Below are positions 1 to 6,476 of a DNA stretch of 8,362 nucleotides, one piece after another. Location of the stretch: assembly GCA_002361655.1 (NCBI GenBank), contig DETM01000066.1:1-8362 (forward strand), written 5' to 3'. How positions within the stretch are numbered: the stretch's first letter is position 1; each line of letters starts with the position of its first letter. Origin of the DNA: Prevotella sp. UBA3288 (GTDB lineage Bacteria; Bacteroidota; Bacteroidia; Bacteroidales; Bacteroidaceae). A program made the position numbers and the translations under genes. The notes under the pieces were generated by a model. It was not told the origin of the DNA. It made no database searches and saw only the letters and a list, made by a program, of their open reading frames with translations.

Positions 1-23
1 AGCACAACAATCTTTAAAGCCAT
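1..23 (-). CDS. 5' end of a leftward gene, possibly electron transfer flavoprotein beta subunit
   Basis: Only the first seven codons and two bases are inside the window. On the minus strand an ATG at 23-21 opens the frame MALKIVV, followed by CT (Leu if completed by any base). A strong Bacteroidetes promoter (68-98, minus strand) lies about 45 bp upstream, so this is a believable gene start rather than a chance ATG. The residues resemble from memory the N-terminus of Bacteroidales EtfB (FixA-type electron transfer flavoprotein beta chain), which begins M-A/S-L-K/R-I-V-V-L. EtfB passes electrons from acyl-CoA or related dehydrogenases as a heterodimer with EtfA. Seven residues are too few to prove this: the gene start is reasonably supported, the identity is a guess. 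Confidence 0.45.
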
Positions 24-67
24 ATAATATAATAATGTATATAAAGTGTTTGCTCGAAAAAGCGGTG

Positions 68-98
68 CAAAGGTAAGGCTTTTTGTCCGATTGACAAA
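68..98 (-). promoter_or_regulatory. Bacteroidetes-type promoter driving the leftward gene
   Basis: On the minus strand TTTG (plus-strand CAAA at 95-98) is followed after exactly 19 bp by TACCTTTG (plus-strand CAAAGGTA at 68-75). This is a full match to the -33 TTTG / -7 TAnnTTTG consensus of the Bacteroidetes primary sigma factor. Transcription would start near 60 and read into the gene beginning at position 23. It diverges from the promoter of the esterase gene about 95 bp away. Confidence 0.7.
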
Positions 99-168
99 AG
101 AAAACATGTAAAAAATGCACAAATCGGCTTCAAACGTGCACAATATTGGAGATTTGTGTAATAATCTT

Positions 169-199
169 TTCGTGATTCAAGTATTTTTTTGTACTTTTG
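169..199 (+). promoter_or_regulatory. Bacteroidetes-type promoter of the tandem esterase gene
   Basis: TACTTTTG at 192-199 matches the -7 consensus TAnnTTTG. A weak -33 element, TTCG at 169-172 (preceded by TT), lies 19 bp upstream. The box ends 26 bp before the ATG at 226, which supports that ATG over any upstream in-frame start. The in-frame ATG at 115 lies upstream of this promoter and so would not be on the transcript. Confidence 0.6.
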
Positions 200-225
200 C
201 AAGCCAAAGCATATACACATCAATT

Positions 226-1917
226 ATGAAACGACTACTATCTACACTGATGATGACGGCTCTGGTGCTTGGGGCGTGGGCACAGGGCTTCGATAATCTG
301 CCCGACCCGATAGAGGATGTGAACAAAGTGGTGGACAATACGCCCGACTCCATCGCCAAGGCGCTGATGTCGCGGCCGAAACCCGGTTCTACGCGTAAGG
401 GCAACCAACCGGTGCTCTTCCTGGTGGGTAATAGTACGATGCGCAACGGCACGAAGGGCAACGGCTCGAACGGCCAGTGGGGCTGGGGCTATTTCTTCCC
501 CAAATATTTTGATGCAGAAAAGATTGCGGTGGAAAATCAGGCCCTGGGTGGCATGAGTACCCGCACATTCTATACAGACCTGTGGCCTGCTATCCGTCAG
601 GCTTTGAAACCGGGCGACTGGGTCATCGTGTCGATAGGTCATAACGACAACGGCGAATTTTTCGACCAGCGTCGTGCCCGTGCCGTCATTCCCGGAGTCG
701 ACCCCGATACCTGCTACGTGGGTTTCAATCAGCGTACCCAGAAACAGGACACCGTCTATAGTTACGGAACCTATCTTCGTAAGTATATCAGCGAGATTCG
801 TGCCAAGGGCGCCAATCCCATCCTGATGTCGCTCACCCCTCGCGATGCCTATGATGAGAAGACGGGGAAAATCGTGCGTAAGCCTCAGACCGAGTGGGCT
901 GCCTATGTGGCTGCCGTGGAGGGCGTCCCCTTTGTAGACCTGAACGAGCGAAGCGGACAGAAACTCGACTCCTATAGCCATTGGAAGGAGCAGTACCATT
1001 TTCTGGGTGACAAGATCCATACCTCGAAGTATGGTGCTGAGATGAATGCGCAGAGTGCCGCTGAAGGTTTGTGGGAGAGCAACAGCCCGCAACTGGCCCC
1101 TCTTCAGGCAATGATGAAGAATATGCCGGCCGACAGCTATCAGGTAAAGCGCGAGCCCGGCAAGCCTGTGGTCTTCTTTACAGGCGACTCGACGGTGAAG
1201 AATGCCGACAAGGAAGATGACGGCATGTGGGGCTGGGCCTCGCAGGCTTCTACCGTCTTTGACGAGAACAAGATACAGTTGGTGAATGCGGCCCGTGCCG
1301 GTCGCTCGACACGTTCCTTTATTCGCGAAGGGCTATGGGACAAGGTGTACAACTCCCTGCAGCCAGGCGACTTCGTGACCATCCAGTTCGGTCATAACGA
1401 TATCTGTCCGATTACCGACAAGAAAGCCCGTGGTGTCATTCCCGGCACGAAAGATACACTGCACGTCTACCATCTGGACAACGACACCTATGAGGTGGTC
1501 TACTCCTTTGGCTGGTATCTGAAGAAAATGATCGACGATGTGCGTGAGAAAGGGGCAACCCCCATCCTCGTTTCGCTGACACCTCGAAATGAGTGGCCTG
1601 ACGGCAAGGTGGAGCGTCGGGACGACTCCTACGGCAAGTGGTATCGCGAGGTGGTGGCTGAGACGGGTGTCGAGTTCGTCGATATGCACAACATCTCTGC
1701 CGATTTCCTTGACGAGAAGTTTGCCGTGAAGCGCCTGCCGGAGGATCAGGAGAAAGCCAAGGCCAAAGTGGCAGAAATCAAGGAAAAGGCTGGTGCCGTC
1801 TATTTCAAGAAGGATCATACCCATGCCTCGAAAGCAGGTGCGCAGATGAATGCCCGGAGTTTCGCCAAGGGGCTGAAGCAGAACAAAAGTGAATTGGCAA
1901 AGTATTTGAAGAAATAA
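226..1917 (+). CDS. Secreted protein with two tandem SGNH/GDSL esterase domains (rhamnogalacturonan acetylesterase type, CE12-like)
   Basis: The 563-residue product probably removes acetyl groups from rhamnogalacturonan (pectin) outside the cytoplasm, opening it to lyases and hydrolases. Residues 1-20 form a signal peptide (KR, then a hydrophobic run ending AWA-Q). Two homologous SGNH domains follow. Domain 1 (about 60-285) has nucleophile S70 in VGNS, the block II glycines at 108-109, GHND at 138-141 and the D262-x-x-H265 dyad. Domain 2 (about 312-553) has S322 in TGDS, G359, GHND at 389-392 and D530-x-x-H533. Both domains therefore keep a full catalytic set, with GNS replacing GDS in the first. 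Single-domain family members are about 230-280 residues, so this is an internal duplication or fusion. A Lys/Glu-rich helix (about 505-521) sits in domain 2. The ATG at 226 was chosen because it starts the signal peptide and lies 26 bp after a -7 box. No other carbohydrate-degradation gene is visible nearby. Domain family is well supported; the exact substrate is inferred. Confidence 0.9.
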   Translation: MKRLLSTLMMTALVLGAWAQGFDNLPDPIEDVNKVVDNTPDSIAKALMSRPKPGSTRKGNQPVLFLVGNSTMRNGTKGNGSNGQWGWGYFFPKYFDAEKIAVENQALGGMSTRTFYTDLWPAIRQALKPGDWVIVSIGHNDNGEFFDQRRARAVIPGVDPDTCYVGFNQRTQKQDTVYSYGTYLRKYISEIRAKGANPILMSLTPRDAYDEKTGKIVRKPQTEWAAYVAAVEGVPFVDLNERSGQKLDSYSHWKEQYHFLGDKIHTSKYGAEMNAQSAAEGLWESNSPQLAPLQAMMKNMPADSYQVKREPGKPVVFFTGDSTVKNADKEDDGMWGWASQASTVFDENKIQLVNAARAGRSTRSFIREGLWDKVYNSLQPGDFVTIQFGHNDICPITDKKARGVIPGTKDTLHVYHLDNDTYEVVYSFGWYLKKMIDDVREKGATPILVSLTPRNEWPDGKVERRDDSYGKWYREVVAETGVEFVDMHNISADFLDEKFAVKRLPEDQEKAKAKVAEIKEKAGAVYFKKDHTHASKAGAQMNARSFAKGLKQNKSELAKYLKK

Positions 1918-1923
1918 TTCAAG

Positions 1924-1978
1924 GCATCGAAGTATCGAAATTTCGACGCATCGATAATTCGAAATTTCAAAGCACCGA
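1924..1978 (+). repeat. 24-bp tandem repeats just upstream of dnaG
   Basis: Two copies of GCATCGA-NNNN-TCGAAATTTC (1924-1944 and 1948-1968) are spaced exactly 24 bp apart. They are identical except for the central four bases (AGTA versus TAAT). A third, truncated unit, GCACCGA, begins at 1972, again 24 bp on. The first copy extends into a perfect 12-bp palindrome, TCGAAATTTCGA (1935-1946). The array fills most of the 72-bp gap between the esterase stop and the dnaG start. It could be a protein-binding array, a replication-slippage product or a dispersed intergenic repeat; the sequence does not decide. No T-rich hairpin terminator and no clear TAnnTTTG box is present in the gap. Confidence 0.75.
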
Positions 1979-1989
1979 AAAGGATTGCA

Positions 1990-4032
1990 ATGATTGATAG
2001 GGCGACAGTAGATAAAATCATGGATGCGGCAAGGATTGTCGATGTTGTGGGTGAGTTCGTGACGCTGAAGAAGAGCGGCGTGAACTACAAGGGACTGTGC
2101 CCGTTCCATGACGACCGCAACCCGTCGTTTATGGTGTCGCCCTCAAAGAACATCTGTCATTGCTTCGTCTGTGGCAAAGGCGGCACGCCCACCAGTTTTC
2201 TGATGGAGCACGAGCAGATTACCTATCCTGAAGCCCTGCGCTGGCTGGCCAAGAAATACAACATAGAGATTGTTGAGAAAGAACTGACCGACGAGGAGCG
2301 TGAGGCCCAGAGCGAGCGCGAGTCGATGTTCATTGTCAACGAGTGGGCAAAAGACTGGTTTCATCAGATTCTTCTAAACGATCCGGACGGCATCGCCATC
2401 GGTCGGCAGTATTTCCGTAGCCGGGGTATCCGCGATGACATCATCGAGAAATTTCAATTGGGCTATGCCCCTCAGAAGCGCGATGCCCTCTACAGTGCTG
2501 CCACTCAGAAAGGCTACAAGAAGGAGTTTCTGGTGAAGACCGGCCTGTGCTATAAGCCCACTTCCAACCCCTCCCAAGGGGAGGGGAGTTCAAATGGCAA
2601 TCCTCAAGGTAATCACCTCCCTTCCCTTGGGGAGGGGTCGGAGGGGGCCTTAGTCGACCGTTACCGTGGGCGTGCCATCTTTCCATGGTTCAATGTCAGT
2701 GGCAAGGTGGTGGCTTTTGGCGGCCGAGTACTTGATTCACGGACGAAGGGCGTGGCTCAGAAATATGTCAATTCGCCCGACTCCGACATCTATCATAAGG
2801 AGCGTGAACTCTATGGTATCTATCAGGCCAAGAAGGCCATTGTCAAGGAAGACCGTGTCTTCATGGTCGAGGGCTATACCGATGTCATCGCCATGCACCA
2901 GGCCGGCATCGAGAATGTTGTGGCCAACAGCGGAACGGCGCTAAGCGTTTATCAGATTCGGATGCTGCATCGCTTTACGAACAATATCACCCTGCTTTAT
3001 GATGGCGATGAGGCCGGCATCCACGCTGCGATGCGCGGTACAGACATGCTGCTCGAGGAGGGTTTGAACATCAAGGTGCTGCTGCTGCCTGATGGCGACG
3101 ACCCTGACTCGTTTGCCCGTAAGCACTCCACGGAGGAACTGCGAAAGTATATCGAAGACCACCAGACCGACTTTATCACCTTCAAGAGCCGTCTGACGGT
3201 GGAAGGCGTCACCGACCCGGTGAAGCGTTCCGAAGCCATTGGCGGTATCGTGAAGAGCATCTCGGTCATTCCCGACCAGATTCTCCGTTCGACCTATCTG
3301 ACCGATTTCTCTCATCGTATCCACATGAAGGAGCAGACCCTCATAGCCGAGATGAACAAGTATATCCATCAGGGCATAGAGGACAAGGCGAAAGAGCGTG
3401 AACGCGAGAACAGAGTCAATGAGCAGGCCTTTGCCAGTGAGACACAACAGCCGACGACTCCAGCCGAACCGCTGGCCCTGCACACCCCGCAGGAGCAGGC
3501 GTCGCAATTGGAACTGATGCTCATCCGCGAGGTGGTGCGCAATGGCGAGAAGGTGATCTTCGATAACCTGGAGACCGACGACGGACAGGTTGTCACGATG
3601 ACGGTGGCCGAGTATATCCATTTCGACCTCTCGCAAGACGGACTGCTCTTCACCGTACCCCTGCACAACCAGATACTTGCCGAGGCTGTCGGACATGTCC
3701 ACGACGAGGGTTTCAGGGCCGAGACATACTTTTGTGCTCATCACAATCTGGAAATCAGTCAACTGGCCACCCGTCTGGCCATTGACCGCCACCAGTTGGG
3801 CGGCAGGTTTGTAATAGAGGATACGGAGGACAGTCTGCGACAGCGGGTGCTCCATCTGGTGATGGATTTCCGTCTCGACATCGTGGAGGCCCGTCTGAAG
3901 GAGATTCAGCGTGAGTTGCAGCAGGTGAGCAGTGACGCCCCACGGGTGATGGAACTATTAAAAGAACATAAGGAAACCAAGGAACTGCGTGACGCCCTGG
4001 CAAAACGGCTGGGCAGCGACCTCCTTGTCTAA
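1990..4032 (+). CDS. dnaG: DNA primase DnaG, with a repeat-derived loop insertion
   Basis: DnaG makes the short RNA primers used by the replisome for Okazaki fragments, working with the DnaB helicase. The 680-residue product has the CHC2 zinc-binding domain at the N-terminus (C37, H40, C58, C61). The catalytic core contains RYRGRAIFP (224-232) and QKYVNSP (257-263). The TOPRIM fold shows the catalytic Glu in VEGYTD (E294) and the metal-binding YDGDEAG (D338, D340). The C-terminal region (about 450-680), the expected helicase-interaction part, is diverged and partly polar (about 465-495 rich in Q, P and E). The oddity is residues 190-221, between TGLCYK and VDRYRGR. This low-complexity stretch rich in G, S, N and P is encoded by a palindromic repeat pair and has no counterpart in primases I can recall. 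The frame stays open, so the gene looks functional. The ATG at 1990 gives the expected N-terminus; AAAGGA 7 bp upstream is a possible weak ribosome-binding site. It leads a cluster with queD 9 bp downstream. Confidence 0.97.
   Translation: MIDRATVDKIMDAARIVDVVGEFVTLKKSGVNYKGLCPFHDDRNPSFMVSPSKNICHCFVCGKGGTPTSFLMEHEQITYPEALRWLAKKYNIEIVEKELTDEEREAQSERESMFIVNEWAKDWFHQILLNDPDGIAIGRQYFRSRGIRDDIIEKFQLGYAPQKRDALYSAATQKGYKKEFLVKTGLCYKPTSNPSQGEGSSNGNPQGNHLPSLGEGSEGALVDRYRGRAIFPWFNVSGKVVAFGGRVLDSRTKGVAQKYVNSPDSDIYHKERELYGIYQAKKAIVKEDRVFMVEGYTDVIAMHQAGIENVVANSGTALSVYQIRMLHRFTNNITLLYDGDEAGIHAAMRGTDMLLEEGLNIKVLLLPDGDDPDSFARKHSTEELRKYIEDHQTDFITFKSRLTVEGVTDPVKRSEAIGGIVKSISVIPDQILRSTYLTDFSHRIHMKEQTLIAEMNKYIHQGIEDKAKERERENRVNEQAFASETQQPTTPAEPLALHTPQEQASQLELMLIREVVRNGEKVIFDNLETDDGQVVTMTVAEYIHFDLSQDGLLFTVPLHNQILAEAVGHVHDEGFRAETYFCAHHNLEISQLATRLAIDRHQLGGRFVIEDTEDSLRQRVLHLVMDFRLDIVEARLKEIQRELQQVSSDAPRVMELLKEHKETKELRDALAKRLGSDLLV
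2553..2652. repeat. 100-bp inverted pair of GC-rich palindromic repeats inside dnaG
   Basis: The left arm (2553-2591) and right arm (2614-2652) are roughly three-quarters identical when one is reverse-complemented, from TAAG at one end to CTTA at the other, around a 22-bp centre. Each arm is itself a hairpin: CCCCTCCC (2568-2575) with GGGAGGGG (2579-2586), and CCCTTCCC with GGGGAGGGG on the right. A third copy lies between queD and queE. The layout resembles a REP/BIME-like or MITE-like mobile palindrome inserted into a gene. It is translated in frame as about 32 residues of primase. Confidence 0.8.
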
Positions 4033-4041
4033 AACAGAAAT

Positions 4042-4377
4042 ATGTATTACATTCAGAAAAGATTAGAGATTTCAGCCAGCCATCATTTGGTGCTGGACTA
4101 TGAAAGTAAGTGCTCGCAGTTGCATGGGCACAATTGGATCATTACCATCTATTGCCGTTCTAAGGAACTCGATTGCAACGGCATGGTGGTCGATTTTACG
4201 CTTATTAAGCGTAAGATTAAAGATAGGTTGGACCATCAGAACCTCAACGACGTGTTGCCCTTCAACCCTACGGCGGAGAACATTGCCCGTTGGTGTGTGG
4301 AGCAGATACCTCACTGCTACAAGGCCACCGTTCAGGAGAGCGATGGGAACTCGGCAATCTACGAAAATGAAGAATAG
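4042..4377 (+). CDS. queD: 6-carboxy-5,6,7,8-tetrahydropterin synthase QueD (PTPS family)
   Basis: QueD converts 7,8-dihydroneopterin triphosphate to 6-carboxytetrahydropterin, the second committed step toward preQ0 and tRNA queuosine. The 111-residue cytoplasmic protein carries the family's residues. The zinc-binding histidines are H14 in ISASHHL and H28/H30 in LHGHNW, with the catalytic cysteine C24 just before them. Also present are VVDF (D51), LDHQNLND (H65), the PTAEN motif (77-80) and a C-terminal E99 in QESDGN. The length is near the usual 110-120 residues. It starts 9 bp after dnaG, so it is probably cotranscribed with it, and queE, the next enzyme of the pathway, follows. The stop codon TAG at 4375-4377 overlaps the start of a palindromic repeat. 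The neopterin-making paralogue (eukaryotic PTPS) is less likely given the adjacent queE. Confidence 0.93.
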   Translation: MYYIQKRLEISASHHLVLDYESKCSQLHGHNWIITIYCRSKELDCNGMVVDFTLIKRKIKDRLDHQNLNDVLPFNPTAENIARWCVEQIPHCYKATVQESDGNSAIYENEE

Positions 4378-4417
4378 CCTTACCCCCCAACCCCTACCCG
4401 AGGGGGAGGGGAGTGGA
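4376..4417 (+). repeat. Single GC-rich palindromic repeat between queD and queE
   Basis: This stretch closely matches the left arm of the repeat pair inside dnaG. Both begin AGCC, share CCAACCCCT and GGGGAGGGGAGT, and differ by a few substitutions and small indels. It folds as a hairpin with CCCCT (4391-4395) pairing AGGGG (4407-4411) and CCC (4397-4399) pairing GGG (4404-4406), with A4396 bulged. The copy starts within the last two bases of the queD stop codon and fills most of the 55-bp gap to queE. In RNA it could slow transcription or protect the upstream message. No U-tract follows, so it is not a classical terminator. Confidence 0.75.
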
Positions 4418-4432
4418 TAGACAGGAATAAGA

Positions 4433-5023
4433 ATGTATAGGGTCAATGACATCTTCTATTCGTTGCAGGGCGAAGGACGCAACACGGGGCGTGCTGCGCT
4501 GTTCGTGCGTTTTGCAGGCTGCAATCTGCGTTGCCCGTTCTGCGACACCGAATTTGAGTCTTTTCGGGAGATGAGCGGCGAGGAGATACTTCGGGAACTG
4601 GCATTACAGACTTCGTCCTTCACTCCTTGCCCCCCGGCTCTCAACCCTCTCGTAGTGCTTACCGGTGGCGAACCGACGCTGCAGGTCGATGAGGCCTTTG
4701 TTGATTTGCTTCATGCCCACGGCTATGAGGTGGCGATGGAGAGCAACGGCACCCGTCATGCTCCCCGGAATATCGACTGGCTGACGGTGTCGCCGAAAGA
4801 GAGGCCCGTCGTTACCGTCTGCAGCGAACTGAAGGTGGTGTTTCGCGATGCCGGCAGTGTCAGCGACTATGACATCCGTGCCGACTACTATTACCTGCAG
4901 CCCTGCGATACAGGCGACGAAGTGCTGAACCGTGCCGTCACGGCAGCCTGCGTCGACTATATTAAGCGCCATCCCAAGTGGCGCCTGTCACTACAGACAC
5001 ATAAACTCGTCGACATCCCATGA
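4433..5023 (+). CDS. queE: 7-carboxy-7-deazaguanine synthase QueE (radical SAM)
   Basis: QueE rearranges 6-carboxytetrahydropterin, the QueD product, into 7-carboxy-7-deazaguanine using S-adenosylmethionine and a 4Fe-4S cluster. The product is the substrate of QueC on the way to preQ0. The 196-residue protein begins with the family signature FYSLQGEG (8-15). It has the radical-SAM cluster motif C30-x3-C34-x2-C37 within AGCNLRCPFCDT, then TGGEPTLQ (about 77-84) and SNGT (about 103-106) for SAM binding. The length is at the short end of the family, and both termini look complete. The ATG at 4433 puts the signature at the expected place. The gene sits 55 bp after queD, with a repeat hairpin between, and its TGA stop overlaps the next start in an ATGA. 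QueC is not in this window. Confidence 0.94.
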   Translation: MYRVNDIFYSLQGEGRNTGRAALFVRFAGCNLRCPFCDTEFESFREMSGEEILRELALQTSSFTPCPPALNPLVVLTGGEPTLQVDEAFVDLLHAHGYEVAMESNGTRHAPRNIDWLTVSPKERPVVTVCSELKVVFRDAGSVSDYDIRADYYYLQPCDTGDEVLNRAVTAACVDYIKRHPKWRLSLQTHKLVDIP

Positions 5024-6444
5024 TCTGGCAGTCCATCGTCTTCATACTCTATTATGTGATAGTCATCGCGGCTGTCATCCATGTGGTGATGGACAACCGG
5101 CAGCCGGTCAAGACGATGGCGTGGGCGATGGTCATCATCTTCTTCCCTGTGGTGGGCATCATAGCCTATGTCGTGCTGGGTGTCAACACCCGTCGTGAAC
5201 GGATGGTCAGCCAGCGCTCGATGGACCAACTGACCAAACGGTCGATGCTTGAGTTCGTCGAACAGCATGACCTGCAGTTGCCTGAGGCATACAAGCCCGT
5301 TATCGACCTCTTCGTCATCCAGAGTTTCTCGCTGCCCTTTAATAACAATAAGGTGGACGTGCTCAACGATGGCTATGCTTTTTTTCCTGCTCTGCTGCGC
5401 GACATTGCATCGGCCCGCAGTCATATCCATATCGACATCTATATCTTCGAGGAGGATGCCTTGGGCCTGTTGATAGCCGATGCCCTGATAGCCAAAGCCC
5501 GCGAGGGTGTCGAGGTTCGTGTCGTGTTCGATGATGTGGGCTGCTGGGGAGTGAAGAGCCGTTTCTTCGAACGGATGCGCGACGAGGGTATCGAGGTGGT
5601 GCCCTTCCTGCCGGTGCGTTTCCCCACCTTTGCCCGCAAGGTAAACTACCGCAATCACCGTAAGATATTCGTTGTCGATGGCCGGGTGGGCTATATCGGT
5701 GGCATGAACATCGCCCTGCGCTATGTCAAGGGGCGCAACGGGCGTGGCTGGCGCGACACGATGCTGCGTATCGAGGGGTTGGCTGTCTACTCCCTGCAAC
5801 GGGCCTTCCTCATCGACTGGTATTTTGTCGACCGCACCTTGCTCAGCGACCGGAAATACTATCCTCCCACCTCGTCGAACGTCCCTTCTGCCTCGCCCCT
5901 CCTTCAGACCGTCACCAGTGCGCCGCTGGCCGTCTATCCGGAGATTATGCAGGGCTATGTGCGTGTCATACTCTCGGCCAAGCACTACATCTATATCGAG
6001 ACACCTTACTTCCTGCCTACCGATGCCGTGTTCTTCGCCTTGAAGACGGCAGCGGCATCAGGAGTTGAGGTCAGAGTACTGGTACCTCGCAAGACCGATG
6101 GCTGGTTTGTGGAGTGGGGCAGCCGTTCCTATCTGCGTGAGGCTCAGGAGGCAGGCATCGTCATCAGCCTCTACGATGAGGCCTTCCTGCATTCGAAGAT
6201 GCTTGTCTGCGATGACAGCATCTGCACCTGCGGCTCCACGAATATTGATTTCCGTTCGTTCGAGAATAATTTCGAAGCCAATGTCTTCTGCTATGGTGAA
6301 GACCTGGCGGTGCGCATGAAGCAGTTGTTCCTTCACGACGCGTCATCGTCGGTGCCGCTATCTTCGCTGCGTGAACGGATGCAACCTGGCTTCTTCGTCC
6401 GACTGGGCGAATCGCTCACTCGTCTGCTGTCGCCCTTGCTCTGA
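5020..6444 (+). CDS. cls: Cardiolipin synthase, two HKD phospholipase-D domains
   Basis: This membrane enzyme condenses phosphatidylglycerol (or related phospholipids) into cardiolipin. The 474-residue protein has two N-terminal membrane segments (about 4-23 and 34-54), as in bacterial ClsA-type enzymes, followed by a cytoplasmic catalytic part. The two phospholipase-D motifs are complete. HKD1 is H213-x-K215-x4-D220 followed by GRVGYIGGMN. HKD2 is H391-x-K393-x4-D398 followed by the GSTNID segment. Conserved IDIYIF (138-143), WRDTMLRIEG (244-253) and ETPYFLP (327-333) are also present. The length matches the family (about 470-490). It overlaps queE by 4 bp (ATGA), which suggests translational coupling even though the functions are unrelated. 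Another phospholipase-D-family phosphatidyltransferase is the main alternative. Confidence 0.93.
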   Translation: MIWQSIVFILYYVIVIAAVIHVVMDNRQPVKTMAWAMVIIFFPVVGIIAYVVLGVNTRRERMVSQRSMDQLTKRSMLEFVEQHDLQLPEAYKPVIDLFVIQSFSLPFNNNKVDVLNDGYAFFPALLRDIASARSHIHIDIYIFEEDALGLLIADALIAKAREGVEVRVVFDDVGCWGVKSRFFERMRDEGIEVVPFLPVRFPTFARKVNYRNHRKIFVVDGRVGYIGGMNIALRYVKGRNGRGWRDTMLRIEGLAVYSLQRAFLIDWYFVDRTLLSDRKYYPPTSSNVPSASPLLQTVTSAPLAVYPEIMQGYVRVILSAKHYIYIETPYFLPTDAVFFALKTAAASGVEVRVLVPRKTDGWFVEWGSRSYLREAQEAGIVISLYDEAFLHSKMLVCDDSICTCGSTNIDFRSFENNFEANVFCYGEDLAVRMKQLFLHDASSSVPLSSLRERMQPGFFVRLGESLTRLLSPLL

Positions 6445-6467
6445 TTGGGGGACTCTGATTGGGGGGA
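6439..6467 (+). repeat. 14-bp tandem duplication spanning the cls stop codon
   Basis: CTCTGATTGGGGGA (6439-6452) is repeated immediately as CTCTGATTGGGGGG (6453-6466). The first unit contains the cls stop codon TGA at 6442-6444. It occupies most of the 32-bp gap between the convergent cls and rsmD genes. I see no convincing hairpin terminator here; the best stem is only about 4-5 bp (GACTC/GAGTT region followed by CTTTTCTT). Confidence 0.6.
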
Positions 6468-6476
6468 GTTCTTTTC

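Noticed and set aside
115..225. Longer esterase start at the in-frame ATG at 115
   Set aside because: It would place a non-signal, Cys/Phe-rich segment before a good signal peptide, and it lies upstream of the -7 box at 192-199. The ATG at 226 fits better.
1333..2109. 258-residue open frame on the minus strand across the esterase end and dnaG start
   Set aside because: It is a shadow of two well-supported plus-strand genes. Its translation shows no family motif and it crosses the repeat array.
2568..2650. CRISPR array or G-quadruplex as explanation of the GC-rich repeats
   Set aside because: There are only two units in inverted orientation, with no regular spacers. G-runs of four or more are too few for a convincing quadruplex, and a palindromic hairpin explains the pattern better.
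2941..3855. 304-residue open frame antisense to dnaG
   Set aside because: It overlaps the conserved TOPRIM and C-terminal coding region of primase in full. Long antisense frames are common in GC-rich coding DNA.
4042..5023. queD/queE as part of a 7-deazaguanine DNA-modification (Dpd-type) island
   Set aside because: No DpdA-like transglycosylase, helicase or nuclease genes are present, and the neighbours are core genes. Ordinary tRNA queuosine precursor synthesis is the simpler reading.
4957..5985. 342-residue open frame antisense to cls
   Set aside because: The sense frame encodes a complete phospholipase-D motif set. The antisense product is rich in H, D and R with no recognisable domain.
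6445..6476. Bidirectional intrinsic terminator between cls and rsmD
   Set aside because: The best stem is about 4-5 bp and the T-rich tract is interrupted, so it is too weak to call.
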